Shown here one piece after another: positions 11,601 through 26,600 of a stretch of DNA of 64,000 nucleotides. The translations under genes were made by a program, and so were the position numbers. Where the stretch lies: assembly GCF_964355755.1 (NCBI RefSeq), contig NC_092671.1, positions 27,156,070 to 27,220,069 of the forward strand, read 5' to 3'. Position 1 is the first letter of the stretch, and the number at the start of each line of letters is the position of its first letter. The notes beneath the pieces are model-generated. The model was not told the origin of the DNA. It worked only from the letters and a program-made list of their open reading frames with translations, and ran no database searches. This DNA comes from Antedon mediterranea. Taxonomy: Eukaryota > Echinodermata > Crinoidea > Comatulida > Antedonidae.

Positions 11601-14600
11601 AAATATTTTTAACTCATGCGAAAGATAGTTAATTGACCTAGACAGTTTTGAAATATCTGAGGAAATGGAATACGTATAAGCGAGATGCGCTCTATTTAAT
11701 GTGATGAGCTATGATGAAAGATACAAAAATCCTATATTTTATATTCGTGTGGCCATACGATGACATCACAATCAGTCGCCATATCAATGCATGATTCCAT
11801 ATCTACAACTTCTTCCAGAATATGTAATAAAAATAACTTTCTCCGTTTAGTTTAGAAACTACGACTGTTTAAAAAAAGGCATAATTTTGACGATTTTTTG
11901 AACTTTTTCATCAAAAACGTGCAAAAATTGTACAATTCAACGTGCTCGTATGACGTAATTTGAAGTCGAAATTGTTAAAAAGTTGGTAAAATTACTAGAA
12001 AAGGCTGAAAAAACATAAATCACGCGTAACTTTGTGTAAAACACTCAATTTTTTTTCAACAAAAAGTTAGCGCATGATATAAATTAAACTTTTGCAAAGT
12101 TTCAATTTAATATGTTATTTGGTTTTTGACCTATGTTAAATACGCGAAATTCATAAAATCGTGCGTAAGTCACGTTGCGCATTTCTGACGTCATTCACAA
12201 TAGGAGGTACACAATTTCACGTAAATGCCCACATGTTGACAAAGTTATAAAATGTTATGTTTACAAGTTTTTGAGATACATGTGACACATAAATGACAGA
12301 AAGAAAGAAGAATAATACAGAAAAAAAAAACTAGATTTGAACTCGTCACTTTGACTATTTCGGGTTATCCGCGCAAACGCAACATGCACATACTTAACCA
12401 TATGAACCTCGACAATTATTATGCCATCCTATGACATGAAATAAATATGTTTACAGTGCTGAATTGTACCTATTATGTTATTTACAGTTTTAGACATGAT
12501 GACGTCATAACAATTGACATATTTTTAACTCATGCGAAAGATAGTTAATTGACCTAGACAGTACTGAAATATTTGAGGAAATGGAATACGTATAAGCGAG
12601 ATGCGCTCTATTTAATGTGATAAGCAATAACGAAAGAGTAAAAAATCCTATATTTTACATTCGTGTGGCCATACGATGACGTCATAACATCCGAAGGGTA
12701 AAGATTCTGCATGAATTCATATCTACAACATATCTGCCTACATATTAGATTAAAAAAATTGGGGGTCATGGGTGATCCTGAGGAGCTATAATAGATTAAA
12801 AATAGGCATAATTTTGACAATATGTTGTCACTTTTTCAACTAAAACGCGCGCAAATGGTCTAAATCAACGTGTCGCTCGCGTACCATCTAGTAATTGAAA
12901 TTATGTCAATCTTTATTTTAATCACTAGGAAAGGCTGTAATAACCAAAAAAGATGATGAAACAGGACAGTTACAAGGAGTTATCCGCTCAATGCGGATAA
13001 CTAATGAACTGGTTATTAAAACTTTGACTGCCAAACACAACGCTTGACTGCCAAACACGAAGATCTTCGTGTTTCGCGTTTTTTTACGAAATCCGGTAGA
13101 TAGGTTAATTATTGGTATTATACTATAAATATGGACACTATATTCGGTCTGGACCGTCAATATTTTACTATTTGATAGTAACTAATCTGGCTACGAACAA
13201 CTGTCAAAATGGTACCTGTTGAAATAACTAACACCGCGCATCACAGTAGCGCGTAGAGCGATAGCTTGGCGCATTGTGTATCGGTCGCGCGCTAGCTATG
13301 CCGCCGAAGCATTACAAAGGTTTTTGTGGATTGGCATGTTTGTTTGTTATCTGAATAAAAAATAATGGAGTCATTTTGAATATGAAGTCTTTAATTTTAT
13401 TATTGTATGTATACCCTAATTGTTTTGGTGTTTCACTGTAAGTGACCAATTTTCATGCAACAAACTTGTTTAGAAATGGTATGGATATTATCATCAGTTT
13501 ACTAGGCTAGTAGTACTAGGCTAGCCTAGGCCTAGTGATAAAACGGTCCTGGACCAACTTTAGGCCTGGTTAACTAGGCCTGGTGTTGTATGTGGATTTT
13601 GGCGAAAAATTTATGTAAGATTTATGATTTATAAATGTAATACATTTTTCGATAGTGATAACTTGTTTTTATAGGCCTATCGGTCTATATTCGGTCTGGA
13701 CCGTCAATATTTTACTATTTGAAAGTAACTAATCTGGCTACGAACAACTGTCAAAATGGTACCTGTTGAAATAACTAACACCGCGCATCACAGTAGCGCG
13801 TAGAGCGATAGCTTGGCGCATTGTGTATCGGTCGCGCGCTAGCTATGCCGCCGAAGCATTACAAAGGTTTTTGTGGATTGGCATGTTTGTTTGTTATCTG
13901 AATAAAAAATAATGGAGTCATTTTGAATATGAAGTCTTTAATTTTATTATTGTATGTATACCCTAATTGTTTTGGTGTTTCACTGTAAGTGACCAATTTT
14001 CATGCAACAAACTTGTTTAGAAATGGTATGGATATTATCATCAGTTTACTAGGCTAGTAGTACTAGGCTAGCCTAGGCCTAGTGATAAAACGGTCCTGGA
14101 CCAACTTTAGGCCTGGTTAACTAGGCCTGGTGTTGTATGCGGATTTTGGCGAAAAATTGATGTAAGATTTATGATTTATAAATGTAATACATTTTTCGAT
14201 AGTGATAACTTGTTTTTATAGGCCTATCGGTGCCGTGTAAGTAACTTTTTCGTTGTTTGTGGATCTCACCGGGCGATATTTTCATATTGTGAATAATCGC
14301 GAATATCTCAACTTTCTTGTGCGAAACTACAAAAAACTAAAAAAATGGGTTACTTTTATTTTATTATGATTTACATATTGCGATTTGAAAATCTATAAAT
14401 CAGATTACATACATAGTTTCAATCAGCTTTAATAAAAACATCGAATTGGGCTAAAAACGCTGACGGTGGCAGTTTCTAACTGGAAAAACCTCTGGCAGTC
14501 AAAGTAATAATATTGATTGATGACTATGAAGTATGATAAAGTGGTTAAATTATTGACAATATATAGTTATACATCTATGTAAACTTCTTCATTAGAAAGA

Positions 14601-17600
14601 AGCAGCTGTGTACACAAAAGCTTAGTCTGAGGAAACTTTAACCTAACTAGTCGGAAAGTGCATAATTGCAATTCTGTCCTACTTTTTGTCTATTGTTCAT
14701 ATTTATAATTCCCACTGTCCCATACAAACACTCAATTTTTAAATTGTTTAATATAGTAGTATACATATACTGATGAATGTTTATGAGTGTGATGGTACAA
14801 ATAATTTTATGAGGTGAAAATTGAAACGAAAATGGAATTCCATGTTCTGCAATATATTAAACGACTCGTTTATAGAACCATTCGGTAGAAATTATGCTGT
14901 AATACAAAATTAACCAATCAAATAGTGGAAAGCTGATACCTATTGGCCAGATGTGTACAATGAACTAGAGTACATTGAACTGGAATATTATGGTTGTAAA
15001 TGTTAATTAAACATCCTGACTTCCATGTATAAAGATATGATAATGATTTAATTTACATAGTACCTTGCCGCATCACTACATCGTTTGACTTTTTACTCTT
15101 CTGTAGCATGGAATACCATTACAAATTGCAAATTTGATAATTGTATAGCGTCATCAATGACGACAACGAGTATTTAGTATCATTCACTCTGATATAAATT
15201 CACATTAGGACCTCATGACCTTATAAACATGTTGTCCTGTCATTGGTGAACATTCAAAGACAATAATTATTTATACCCCTTTCACACCAAAACTCTGGAG
15301 TGATCTCCGGAGACACCCTGGGGTGTGTGACCATTCAAAACGTCGAGAAACTCCGGAGATACCCCTTTCACACCAACCTAGCAACACTGGGGTTTATAAA
15401 ATGAAATTGTAAATGTCGCCCTCTATTTTGTTTGTTTACATAGCGACGATCATTAGAATCATTTTAATTAACAATATTTTAAATTTAATAATTACTTTCA
15501 AAAGTCTCAGAAGTAATATAATGTTTTATTGATACTACTTATTTTTTATACCCGTTATATATTTTGTACAAATATTTAACGTATTTTGAAATAAAACTAA
15601 AGCAATGAGTGATCGTGTGAGGATGATCTTTTGACCCTAAACACTTCGGAGTTTGATGTTGGTACCTTTCACACCAAAACACCGGGGTGTCCTCGCAGTT
15701 TGCTCTCCGGAGAATGTTCAGCTGTTCAACCCCGCAGTTTTAAACTCCGGAATTGCTTGATTTTACCTTTCACACCAAACAGTGGGGGCGTCAACTCCGG
15801 AGTGTCTCCGGAGTTTTGTTTTTGGTGTGAAAGGGGTACTAGACACTTTTGAACATAATTTCTTCCTTTCAAAATCGATGCGAAGCTTTATTAGACCAAA
15901 GGTTGTAACTTCTATGTTTAACAGGTTTTTAATTGATGGACTATGCCTTCATAAATAAAGTCCACCAACCATAAAATATGTTATTTGATATAGTAATAAA
16001 GGTTATTAGGTTATTTGATGTCCATATTATTCACCAGTATTATTTTTAATTTTATACATGGTCACAATCAACCTTAACATAATTTACATTTTCAATAAAA
16101 TTCCCACTCGGTATTATTATTTACCTCCGCCAAGGAGGTATATGTAATCGGTAGCGTGTGTTTGTCTGTTTGTTTGTTAGCAGGATTACTCAAAAAGTAA
16201 TTACAAGATCTTTACCAAAATGAATATACAGATAGATATGTGGTCAAGGACCATTCCATTAAATTTTGGGACCATTTGGGACAATGGTCCCAATTCTGGA
16301 CCACTTTTTAGTATACTCTTCAGACCTGCTAGTGTTAAAAGATAGGACAGAATTTTTCAAAAGCCGGCGAGCAGTCTTAAAGTAACAAATAAACTGAAAT
16401 TGAATTTTCTCGAGAACTACTTGTCCAAAAAACTTCATTTTTGTACATATGTATTATTTATTATGAAAGTAAGAGAACAAAAGTTTATTAAGTCATCATT
16501 AATCGCATATATAATTTAAAAAAATTAATTTCGACAATCAAACAAATTATGACATTTTCTTAGGCCAAAATAACAAACTTAACATTAACTATCTTCCTTC
16601 AAAAGTTCATATCTTAAAGTTAAAAGTATATAGTTTGACAGTGCATCATTGTTTTACATTTTTAAAGATGTCATCATAGTAAACAATTCTAATTCATTGC
16701 GGTATGTAATAATCTATCTGCACCAAAGTGGTTAATGCATAGTAAATACATGGAGGAATCTTTCTATACAACTTTTAGTCAGTTGTGTATTGCTCGGTGG
16801 TCTGTGCTCGTGTCTATGGCACTCAAGGTACCGAGATCGAGTCTCATCTTGGGAAACGAAATAAGATTTTTTTTTTATTATAATCCTTATTGTTTGTTCA
16901 ATTGTATTTTTTAGTGTATAGATTATACACATAATTTATAATGAAATCTATATAAAAAGTAAGTAATGTCTTTATTACTTATGTAACAATGTGGTTTATG
17001 ACATTATACGCAGAGGGATCTTTGATTGGATTGTTATACCGGCTATTGTATTCCCGTTAGCAAGATCCTATAATATATAAAAATAATTAAAGATTTTGAG
17101 AAAATCAATCAATCAATCAATATTTTGTTTAAAAATCAATTATCTTTATTTAAATCAATGCATATAACCTATAATTCGTCATAGTGACATAGTGATTTGT
17201 AACTTTAAAACATAATTTGATTTAATGTGCACTTTTTTTTATGCGAGTAGTTTAAAAAACGTATTTCTTTTCAAATTCACTCATTTGATTTTCACGTTGC
17301 ATGTGCTATTGTTAGTCAACTGAAGCTATTGTTAATTGAAAGGCTTGTTACATAACCTTTACACCAAACTCGCCTACACATGCTTGTAGTGAAATTAGCC
17401 TAAATCACACACAGCATTAAGACACACACAAATATTTAAATATTTTTTTTACCGGAGAAATCTTATGTACGAGAACTTTACAGTAGACGGAGGTATGCAC
17501 TATTATTATTATTATTATTATTATCAGTTTAATGAAGCATTTTGCTTTCCTTCAACACTGAAAAAATGTTCCCTGACATTGATCTCTCCTCACAATTGGG

Positions 17601-20600
17601 ACATGCAAAGTGTTTACTGGGAATGATTATATCAGTTAGCATGATCACCAGTGTATATAAAATGTCTAGCACTATAGGTGTTGTTTACATAGACGAATAT
17701 AGTCTTTATCTGTGTCTATGCTTATATAAAGATTATACTGTATTTGTGTATATTTGTGTCGGTCTAGATTTCAATAGGAAAGTAAACAGTATAGCCGGTA
17801 TATTTAGGGAGTATGTATGATTATAATGTGTACAATACAAGAGAGAATATATCGTAAACCTTTTACCTAATAAGGGTATGTTCAGATCTATGGAGTTATG
17901 CTTTCGTATCGCAAGCAGTGTCATATTATAATTAGCGTCGTAACAGAAAAGTGTTCAGATTTGCCTAACTAACGCTTTCGTTTCAAACTGAAGTGTCACC
18001 GATTTGGACGAACATGTGGTATGCAGGAATAATTTTGATTAGTTAGAGGTCAAAATCGTTGATGCGTAAGCGGCGTACGAGGTGGCTTACACTAATCTTT
18101 TCCTGGTTCAGACCTATGCAGAGTTGCATGCCGCGTACAATACGAAAGCATAACTCCGTAGATCTGAACAGGCCCTAAGTTGTCATAATACAGTATATAT
18201 TGCTAAATATTCATCATGTTGTCAACATAGAAGGTAGAACATACTGTATTATATAACATTCTATTGGTAAAATAATCTTAATAGCTATCACTCAATATAA
18301 TAGATAAAGTTTATTTAATACAATGCATAAAACATTTGACCTTTAAAGAAATAGATGCCTTTGAAACTAAATCTTATGAAAAATGAAAAAGTTTTTTTGA
18401 AAGCAAACTATAGAGGGCACTATAACAGTTTGAAAATTACATCAAACCATATAGGGGACTATTAAAAAATGGAACGATATTGGCATCTATAATAGTAAAC
18501 ATCATAATAGTAATATCATGGAGTGCCAAAGGCATACAAATGCGGGAACTACACTCAATATTTCATTTATTAATCAATGCATAAATTTATTATTAACAAC
18601 TAGACTGATGTCTATTAACTCATCTACAGCCTAGAGGGATATTTGTTATGTTCATCCAAAAAAATCCAGAGAAATTGTATTTAGCAGGAGAGTGGGAGAT
18701 GACACAATACATTAGGAGACTAATGTCATTTTCTGGAGATTTGAGAGGTCTGAGATTGTTTGTAAGCATGAATATGTAGCTATAGCCTAATATTATTTTC
18801 TTTTTTATATCCTTTTCCAGGTCTTACAATCTAAAGGTTGGGAATCGGAGGAAACACGGCTAAAGACCCAATTAGAAAATGCAGAAAAAACAACCAAAAA
18901 CATAGAAGAGCAACTGGTCATTAGTCAGAATAATGCAGAATGTACAAAATCAGAATTGGTAGAGACCCAGCAGCAGTACATGGCACTTGAAAAAAAATAC
19001 CATAAGGCCAAGAAACTCATCAAAGAATTCCAGAAGAGGTGTTTACTTGGTTAAATTATCTTGTCTGTCATTTATAAATGTTATAGGAATGATAATTAGA
19101 GTTTTGTGATAAGAGAGTCTTGTAGTATCTGACCTTTACCCTGAGATTATGCAAGTCCTCATCAACGAATAACTCACTTATAATAATATGTACTGAAGTA
19201 TATTTTTTTCCACATCAAATTGCCTAAAACAATAAAGATACAAAATAATTATAATTGTCATTTTTGGAATTATAAAAGTAAAACTGTATTTCTGTAAACT
19301 CTTCTTAGAGGGAAGCATAGACAAAAAGGGTTGAGTTTCAAGAACAAAAGAGGTCTCTGCTTACGAAGAACTGATCCTCTGCTTAGAGCTTAAATTAATT
19401 AAGATTTTCCATCTAGTATGAATCTAGTATATCTATATATAATTTATTCTGTGCCTGTGATGTTTATATATACACCACTATGCTTTATATTCATATTACT
19501 GCACTTTGATAACTTGGTACTAAATACAGTAATTCAAATCATCACACGAACCGGCAAATCCGCGAATGTCCATTCCAAGAAAATCGCGAATGTAAAAAAG
19601 GCACTTTTTGCAGTCATTTCTCGCATTATTTGTGGTAGTTATGTAAAAATAAATCACATGAATAATTTTAAATTGTCCATAAAAAAATGTACTTATTAAG
19701 ATTATTTACCACGTAACTTGCAGCTAAGCGATATGCGACGCATATTCGTCACTTCGTGTGAACAAGAATCTTATGCAATGACTATGAAATATGCGGTATT
19801 AGCCGTGATTGCCTGGTAATAAATAGGCCGTCCCACGTAAACATCTTAGGGCCCTAACGATAATAATATAAAGTAAACAAATTATTCGGTTAAAAATGCA
19901 AAAGAACAATCACAAATCAGTTACAAAATATAATTTATGTTAGATAGTTAGAATAAACGTTTTTAATTCAATATTCCCATAGTAGACCTAAGGGAACAGT
20001 TAAACAATCATTTTGACGGTCTATTGTAAAATACGACTTTTCAGCATATTAGGCCTACAATCATTTAGACATTCATGGCCAATATAGTATATATTAAATA
20101 ACATTAAATGTGTTATCTACCTTTTCTAATACAGTATTAAAAGGCTAATTTAAATTATTTACTAATTTCATGTGATTCCGTAGCAATGTGGTCTTATTGT
20201 AGGGCATATCACAGAATAATGTGCAGACTACCCTATATAGTATACAATACTATTTAGTATAGCCATGCCTCCAAAGATATTTAGTGACGCACTGATTATA
20301 ATAATTATACTGTAACTAAAAAGCAAGAACAACAAATATAAATACTCTTAACATCAAAATGTATGAATTGTTTAATAAAAATGTGTATACAGAAATGAAA
20401 GTTATTATCCTTAGTAGCAAATATATATTAATGCTACTAAATTTTTCGCATAATTTTTCGTATCTCCTCCAAAACCACTGAAGGTACGTGCTCACATTTG
20501 GCACAATGATGTTTATTGATGGGCCGCACACGATAGGCTATGTCACTTTCTCGAATTTTAAGGATAAACACACTAAAAAAAGGCAAAAAATTGCAGTAAT

Positions 20601-23600
20601 TTGACGTCTCAGCGACCATGTTACGTCACTGTATAAACTACCTCCTCTGTTGTGTACCGCCATGGCCGGATCTACAAATAACATGCCGGGCCGCTAAATT
20701 AACAGTTTTTAGTCAACCGATCGAATGAAGTTTTAATTAATTATACCTATCCTCGGAACAGACTGTAATTTGTAAATCATGGTTTCGCTCAGTGAGTTGA
20801 ATTGAAATATATATTTATACTGGGTAACCTCTTCAGTCAAAGACTGGTCTCCCAGAGGGCCCAGTTGGTGATCAGTGGCTGTGATGTACTAATACACCGG
20901 GGTAACCCCCTACTCGTCTCGAAAGATGTACTAGGTTCTTTAAAGTGCACACGAGCTAGATGTGTACACTGGACCTACGGTTTATAGTCCTTATCCGAGA
21001 AGACTCGTTCTACCACCAGAACCATGGAGTGAGTGAGCCTCGAACCCCTGCCGATGTTATGGCTACGTAATTACGGTTCCACTGTCTTAACCGCTCGGCC
21101 ACTCACTCACTCGCTGTGACCATTGATATCAACGCTTAGTAGGTTCGAGTTCAATCTACATGTGTAATAATTAAGTATCACTGTTTAAAGCTAAAAATCA
21201 AAACTAGACCACAATGTAATTACAAAACTAGCAAAAAAGATACGAAAAAATACACAAAAAAAACATGAAAAAAAGAAAAAAAAAACATGAAAAAAAATGT
21301 AAATGAAAAAAAAAAACCACACAAATAAAATGAATCCAAATATCCTATGTGTCATGTTTCCACAAATAAATAATAAATAACGTTTTGGGTTTTATGGGAA
21401 TATAAAAAACCATGAAATAAACAAAAATTTAAATTAAAAAAAAAACACACATACACAACACAAAAATAAAACGAATCCAAATGAGTCTCGTGTTTCCGCT
21501 AAATATCAAATATCAACGAAAAATACACCCAAAATGTTTGTGTCCTAGCGCATCATCTAATTTCGACTACTTTTTATGTTTAGTCCGTAATCATTGTTAT
21601 TATTCCAATACTTCTTAATTCGATAACTTACCAATTCATTTTTTATCAATAAAATGTTTTAATCTCTGCCGACTGATTGACAGAAGTCTGTCCCACTCAT
21701 GCACGTGGTCACTTTCTGAGGCGCACCCCAAATCCAGTATTGCTTTCATTTTGTAGCTTAAAGATATTTTGAAGTAAAGGAATATTCCGTGTATAACAAA
21801 ATCAGTGGCTGTAAGTAGTTCCGAATTTTATTGTTGACAATTTTTTTGTTTAACAATTTGTCAGGGGCCGGGAAGTGATTTTTTATTTCGTAACAAAAGT
21901 TAGGGGAACCTTATGTGAAAGATAGCCAAACTACTTAAGTTCCTAAATATAACTAAACCTAACCCTCTATAATAATAATAATCCCTATCTCTCACTATAA
22001 AGTAAAAAGAACTTGCTCATCTGATTCAAACCCCATACATTGACATGCAAAGTCCATAGCCTAATCCACAGACGGCTCGACAGAAAACCTTTGTATTAGC
22101 GAATTTTTAACTCATTTCTAATGTAGCTTATGGACATGATTAATGAATATTCATGTTTCTTTTGTGACGTCTCATGAACTTATGTACTAAAGAAATATCG
22201 TGGCCGAGAAAGGTACGCTTTTATTATACTTAATAATCATGCCTTGTGAATTATTATTAAGGTAGACAAAGCGTTTCTGCTAGACCACAATTTAATTACA
22301 AAAGTAGCATATACGTAACAAATCTCCCATACAAATTGCAAAACATCAAAACCAGTAAAATCAAAATAAAATGTAAATGAATAAACTTAACAATTCGTGT
22401 TTCCGCAGCAATGTGTTATTCATTCGATTTTTGTCCACTTTTTTTTTTATCTCTACGTATCAAATAATTAACACACGAAAAACACCCAAAATAATATAGT
22501 TTGGCATTTTTATACTTTAGTTATGTGTTTCGCGCATCATCTAATTTACACAGCACAATTTTTCTTAATAGCGTCTAAATATTTCAAAATACTTAGGACT
22601 ATAACATTGATGTAGGCCTAATCGTTACCGTTGTTGTAATTTAATTCAATGTACTTGATAGTGCTCTAGTGAACGTACGAAAGAACAAACATCGAAACAT
22701 TGCATTAAATTTCAATTAGATTACTAAATAATTTATCATTAACCACATAAATCAGTTTGTACTGGGTAAAATACTGTTCAATATTCTATAACCTATCCTC
22801 AATCTAACTTCACGGGACTGAAAATTGTAATGTTCCAGTATGCAAGAAACCAATCATATCACATGCAATTAGTAACGAATTGCATATTCGCTGTTTATTG
22901 AGGCGCAACAGTCTGCGCGTTTTAGTCACAAAGTGACGAATGATTATAATATCATAATATATTCGCCAAATTATAATTAAAATAATTAATTAATTAAATA
23001 AGATACGCAGTTGATATTTGCATCAATTGTTTTTTAGAATAAATACTTTCGAAATATAAAAAAAAATTGTTGTGCCAAAATGACGATTCGCCAGTTCGTG
23101 TAACGAAATATATTCAAAAGTACAAATAAATTTATTCAATACAGAATTAAAAATTGGACTAATTGACAGCACATTATTATGAACTAAAACTGTTACCTCC
23201 CCACCCCAGTATTAAAAATGATGGAGTCCATTATTATTGTTTATTGTCCGATTTATATTCCCTGAAACTTATATCATAAAGTTGTTTTAAATACTTCAGT
23301 TTAATATTAATTTTAAATAACTGACGATTTAATATAATATCAAATCAAATTTGAATTCTAGCACATTTTGCTAGAACTCCACTGGCTGTCCTGGCTGTCA
23401 TTTCATATGAACAGATGTTTTTTGGGAAAAATCTAATTTTAAATCTAATAACATGTACTGAATAGTCAGGCTTTAAATGAATTGTTTACACCAAACATTT
23501 TGAAAATTTTTCTTTAAACTTCAGTATTAATCTTAATTGACTGATTTGATTTAGTTTCGAATTGAACAATGAACAAACTCACAATTTGATAGTATTATGA

Positions 23601-26600
23601 GCAGATGCTTTTGAAATATTATTAGGTATATGTTTTAGTGACAATGTAATTTACATAATTGTATTGTAGAGCTAGATAAAAACACCTGGCATGTTAATTT
23701 CTGGGGGTTATAATTGTCCCACCAGATGGTTATTGCCTTGTCCTTCTGATGGGATGTAAAGCAATCATGTGTACATATGTTAAAATTCTTATCTTAGAAA
23801 TTCTTATTTTTTTATGTTAGCTGAAGGAAATGTTTTTTTTCTCCAAAAATCAGATAGCAACCTAAACATAAAACAAAGAAGGCAATGTTTTAACAGTTAT
23901 ATTTACTTAAAAACAATATTAAACAAAAATAACATATTGAATACTGTAAACTCTTTACTTTTTTCTACATCCCTAAAAAATAATTACTAGATCATTAGAC
24001 CATATGGTGCAGGTCTAGATTTAGGCCTACACTGTTGCTATAATGATATTTATGTATGATTACATTTTTTCAGGGAGGAAGAGTTTTTGTCGAGGGAAAA
24101 TGATCAATTGAAACTAATACAAGAAAGAGATCTGAAACAACAAGAAAACATTGACAAATTACAGAATAGAGTAAGTTAATGAATGCTATCAATAAAATAA
24201 CTCATTTAACCATTTAATATTAAAAGTAGCCTTTACTTGAATTCATGTCACCCAATTTTAAAAGATAAATGGAAATAAGTTTGCCGTCTCGGTACTTTTT
24301 TTGTGTTTTTATCCTATTGATTTTATATCAGAATAAAGAAATGAATGAAATGCAAATGGATAATCCATAACAATCATTAAATGTTAACTGCTGTTCACAC
24401 TTTGGTTGATTAAACATATACCTGTACCAAAATTGATTAAGGACGATACAAGAATGAATTTAGAAATAGCAAGGAAATATTGAAAAACTTATAGTTGGGT
24501 TCCCACTAGCAAAGGAGGAAAGCGAATTGACCAATAAAAAGCAATAAAATATTCAAACTATTGCTTATGATTTGTTTAATCCACTCAAGACGTGGGCTTA
24601 TGGCACTTATGCACAGGGTGTCTAGAAAACTCAAATCTAGAAACCTCACAGTTTTCTAGATCTAGAAACGTCAGATATCTGAGTTTTCTAGACACCCCAA
24701 TACACACCATGTATTCAGGATACACTTCATATGTGCAGGGCTTGATATTTCACCCTGGCAAATAATGCATGCAAAAATGAGGCGCGACTGACAGCTCAGA
24801 AATGCGTAGTAAAAATGAGTGGGCTTGAGAAATAGCTAGTGGGTTATTTAAACTCGCAATAAACTAGTAGTAGTCTAATAATTACAATGTCAAAAATCGA
24901 GCCCTGATGTGGTATATTTTTAACCCTGCACTATAACAACAATCATTGTTGTATAATAAGCTTTGTTTATTTCACAGATCAAATATTTGGAAAGTGGTGG
25001 ATCTGTTTCTCCAAAATCGTATCAGCTGTCGCCTATGGAAGATGGAGGAGGTTGGAAGCCATTATATAATTTCTTTTTAATTAGCTTGTGTGGTTTGGTT
25101 TCCTACATTGTTTGATTTTTTTTTATTAACAGCCAAAACTGATTTATTGCTCGGTTTAAATTTCCAATTAATTTCGAGTCCAGTAAAGATAATGGTATTG
25201 TATTTGATACGTGTCAATATCAATGTAAAAGACAAAAAAACAAAATGTTTGTTTAAATTTAATTTAAAGTGTATGTATACATGGTTAGGGTTACATACAG
25301 ACCTTAATTGTTTTGTAATTCATTTCATGTGTTAAGCTGTTTCTACACTATCAAACTTTATGTGACAAAAAATGTGATGGACATGATGATGTCATATCAC
25401 TACCATATTTGGACACTTTTTTTGTCAAACTCATTTGATAGTGTAGACTGAGCTTTAAAAGCTTCATGTCATCCAACATCTTCAGCTAACTAGGGATTTA
25501 ATATTAATACACTTTTAAACTGGAATTAATGCTTGTTCTGGGAACTTTTGGAAAATAGGGCCCCAAAACTATTGTGATTTATGTTTGAGGTAATACGTCC
25601 ATGCACAATCAGTTGTGTGCCCAGGATTTTGAACTTTGCCTAACAATTGTGACATGAAGGTCAAATTGAACCTAAAATTCTATCTTTTTGCATTGTTGTT
25701 TTAAAAGTTAAATTATAGTGGGGGTCGGGTAGTGTCTGCTGGGCTACATTACCCCTTACATCTGCCCATGTTTTTCTAATAGTACCCTGTCAATTGCTAT
25801 ACTAACTGGTTATTAAATCATGATTGAAATCTTCATATAAAATATTCATCCCTTAATTCTCTTTCAGGCATTATTTTAATCAGGCACTATTTCAAAATAG
25901 TGGCCTGCTAATTAACGCAATGTAATTGATTATTAAACTGTAATGGTTTTTTATTAGAAGCAGGAGCTTTATTCCAACCAACTAGAATTGCATCATTTGA
26001 AGATATTCTAGAAGCTGAGGGAATGAAAGAAGCGATTTTAAATGAAACTATTGAAGGTAAATAATGTGAAAACACATACACAAAAACATTAATAATTTAT
26101 TTCAATGATACATGTAATACAGTACATTTAGCCTAAGTACTTACATTGATACATGTAATACAGTACATTTAGCCTAAGTAATTACATTAATAAACTTGCA
26201 CTTTTGCATTATTGGCGCAGTCAAATTATGAACAAATGAAACACAAGGACTTTGTATTGGCGGAAACATCAAAGAACAAACTGATTGATCTCACTTGTAT
26301 AAATTGAGCATTATTAAAATAGAAATGTTTCTATTTTGATTATTACATTGTTCCGAGGAAAACTCCTAAAGCTATGTTAATCTCCCTAATTTTATGCAAG
26401 AGTTTATTATTGTAGTACGTCATGATTGGCTACAGTTTAGGTCATCTACATCATAGCCAATCACTGGACTTTAGAAAATTAAAACTGACGGCAAGAGACA
26501 TGGTATGTTTGATCTCAAATTGATATAGGGCCTGTCCAACATATGTTTCATTTTTCTATATTCAATAATACACAGAGTAGCAACAATGCTTTTGTAGCAG

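Noticed and set aside
16785-16857. Possible tRNA gene
   Set aside because: B-box-like TCGAGTCTCA is present, but acceptor and anticodon stems do not form; kept only as a tRNA-like module of the repeat.
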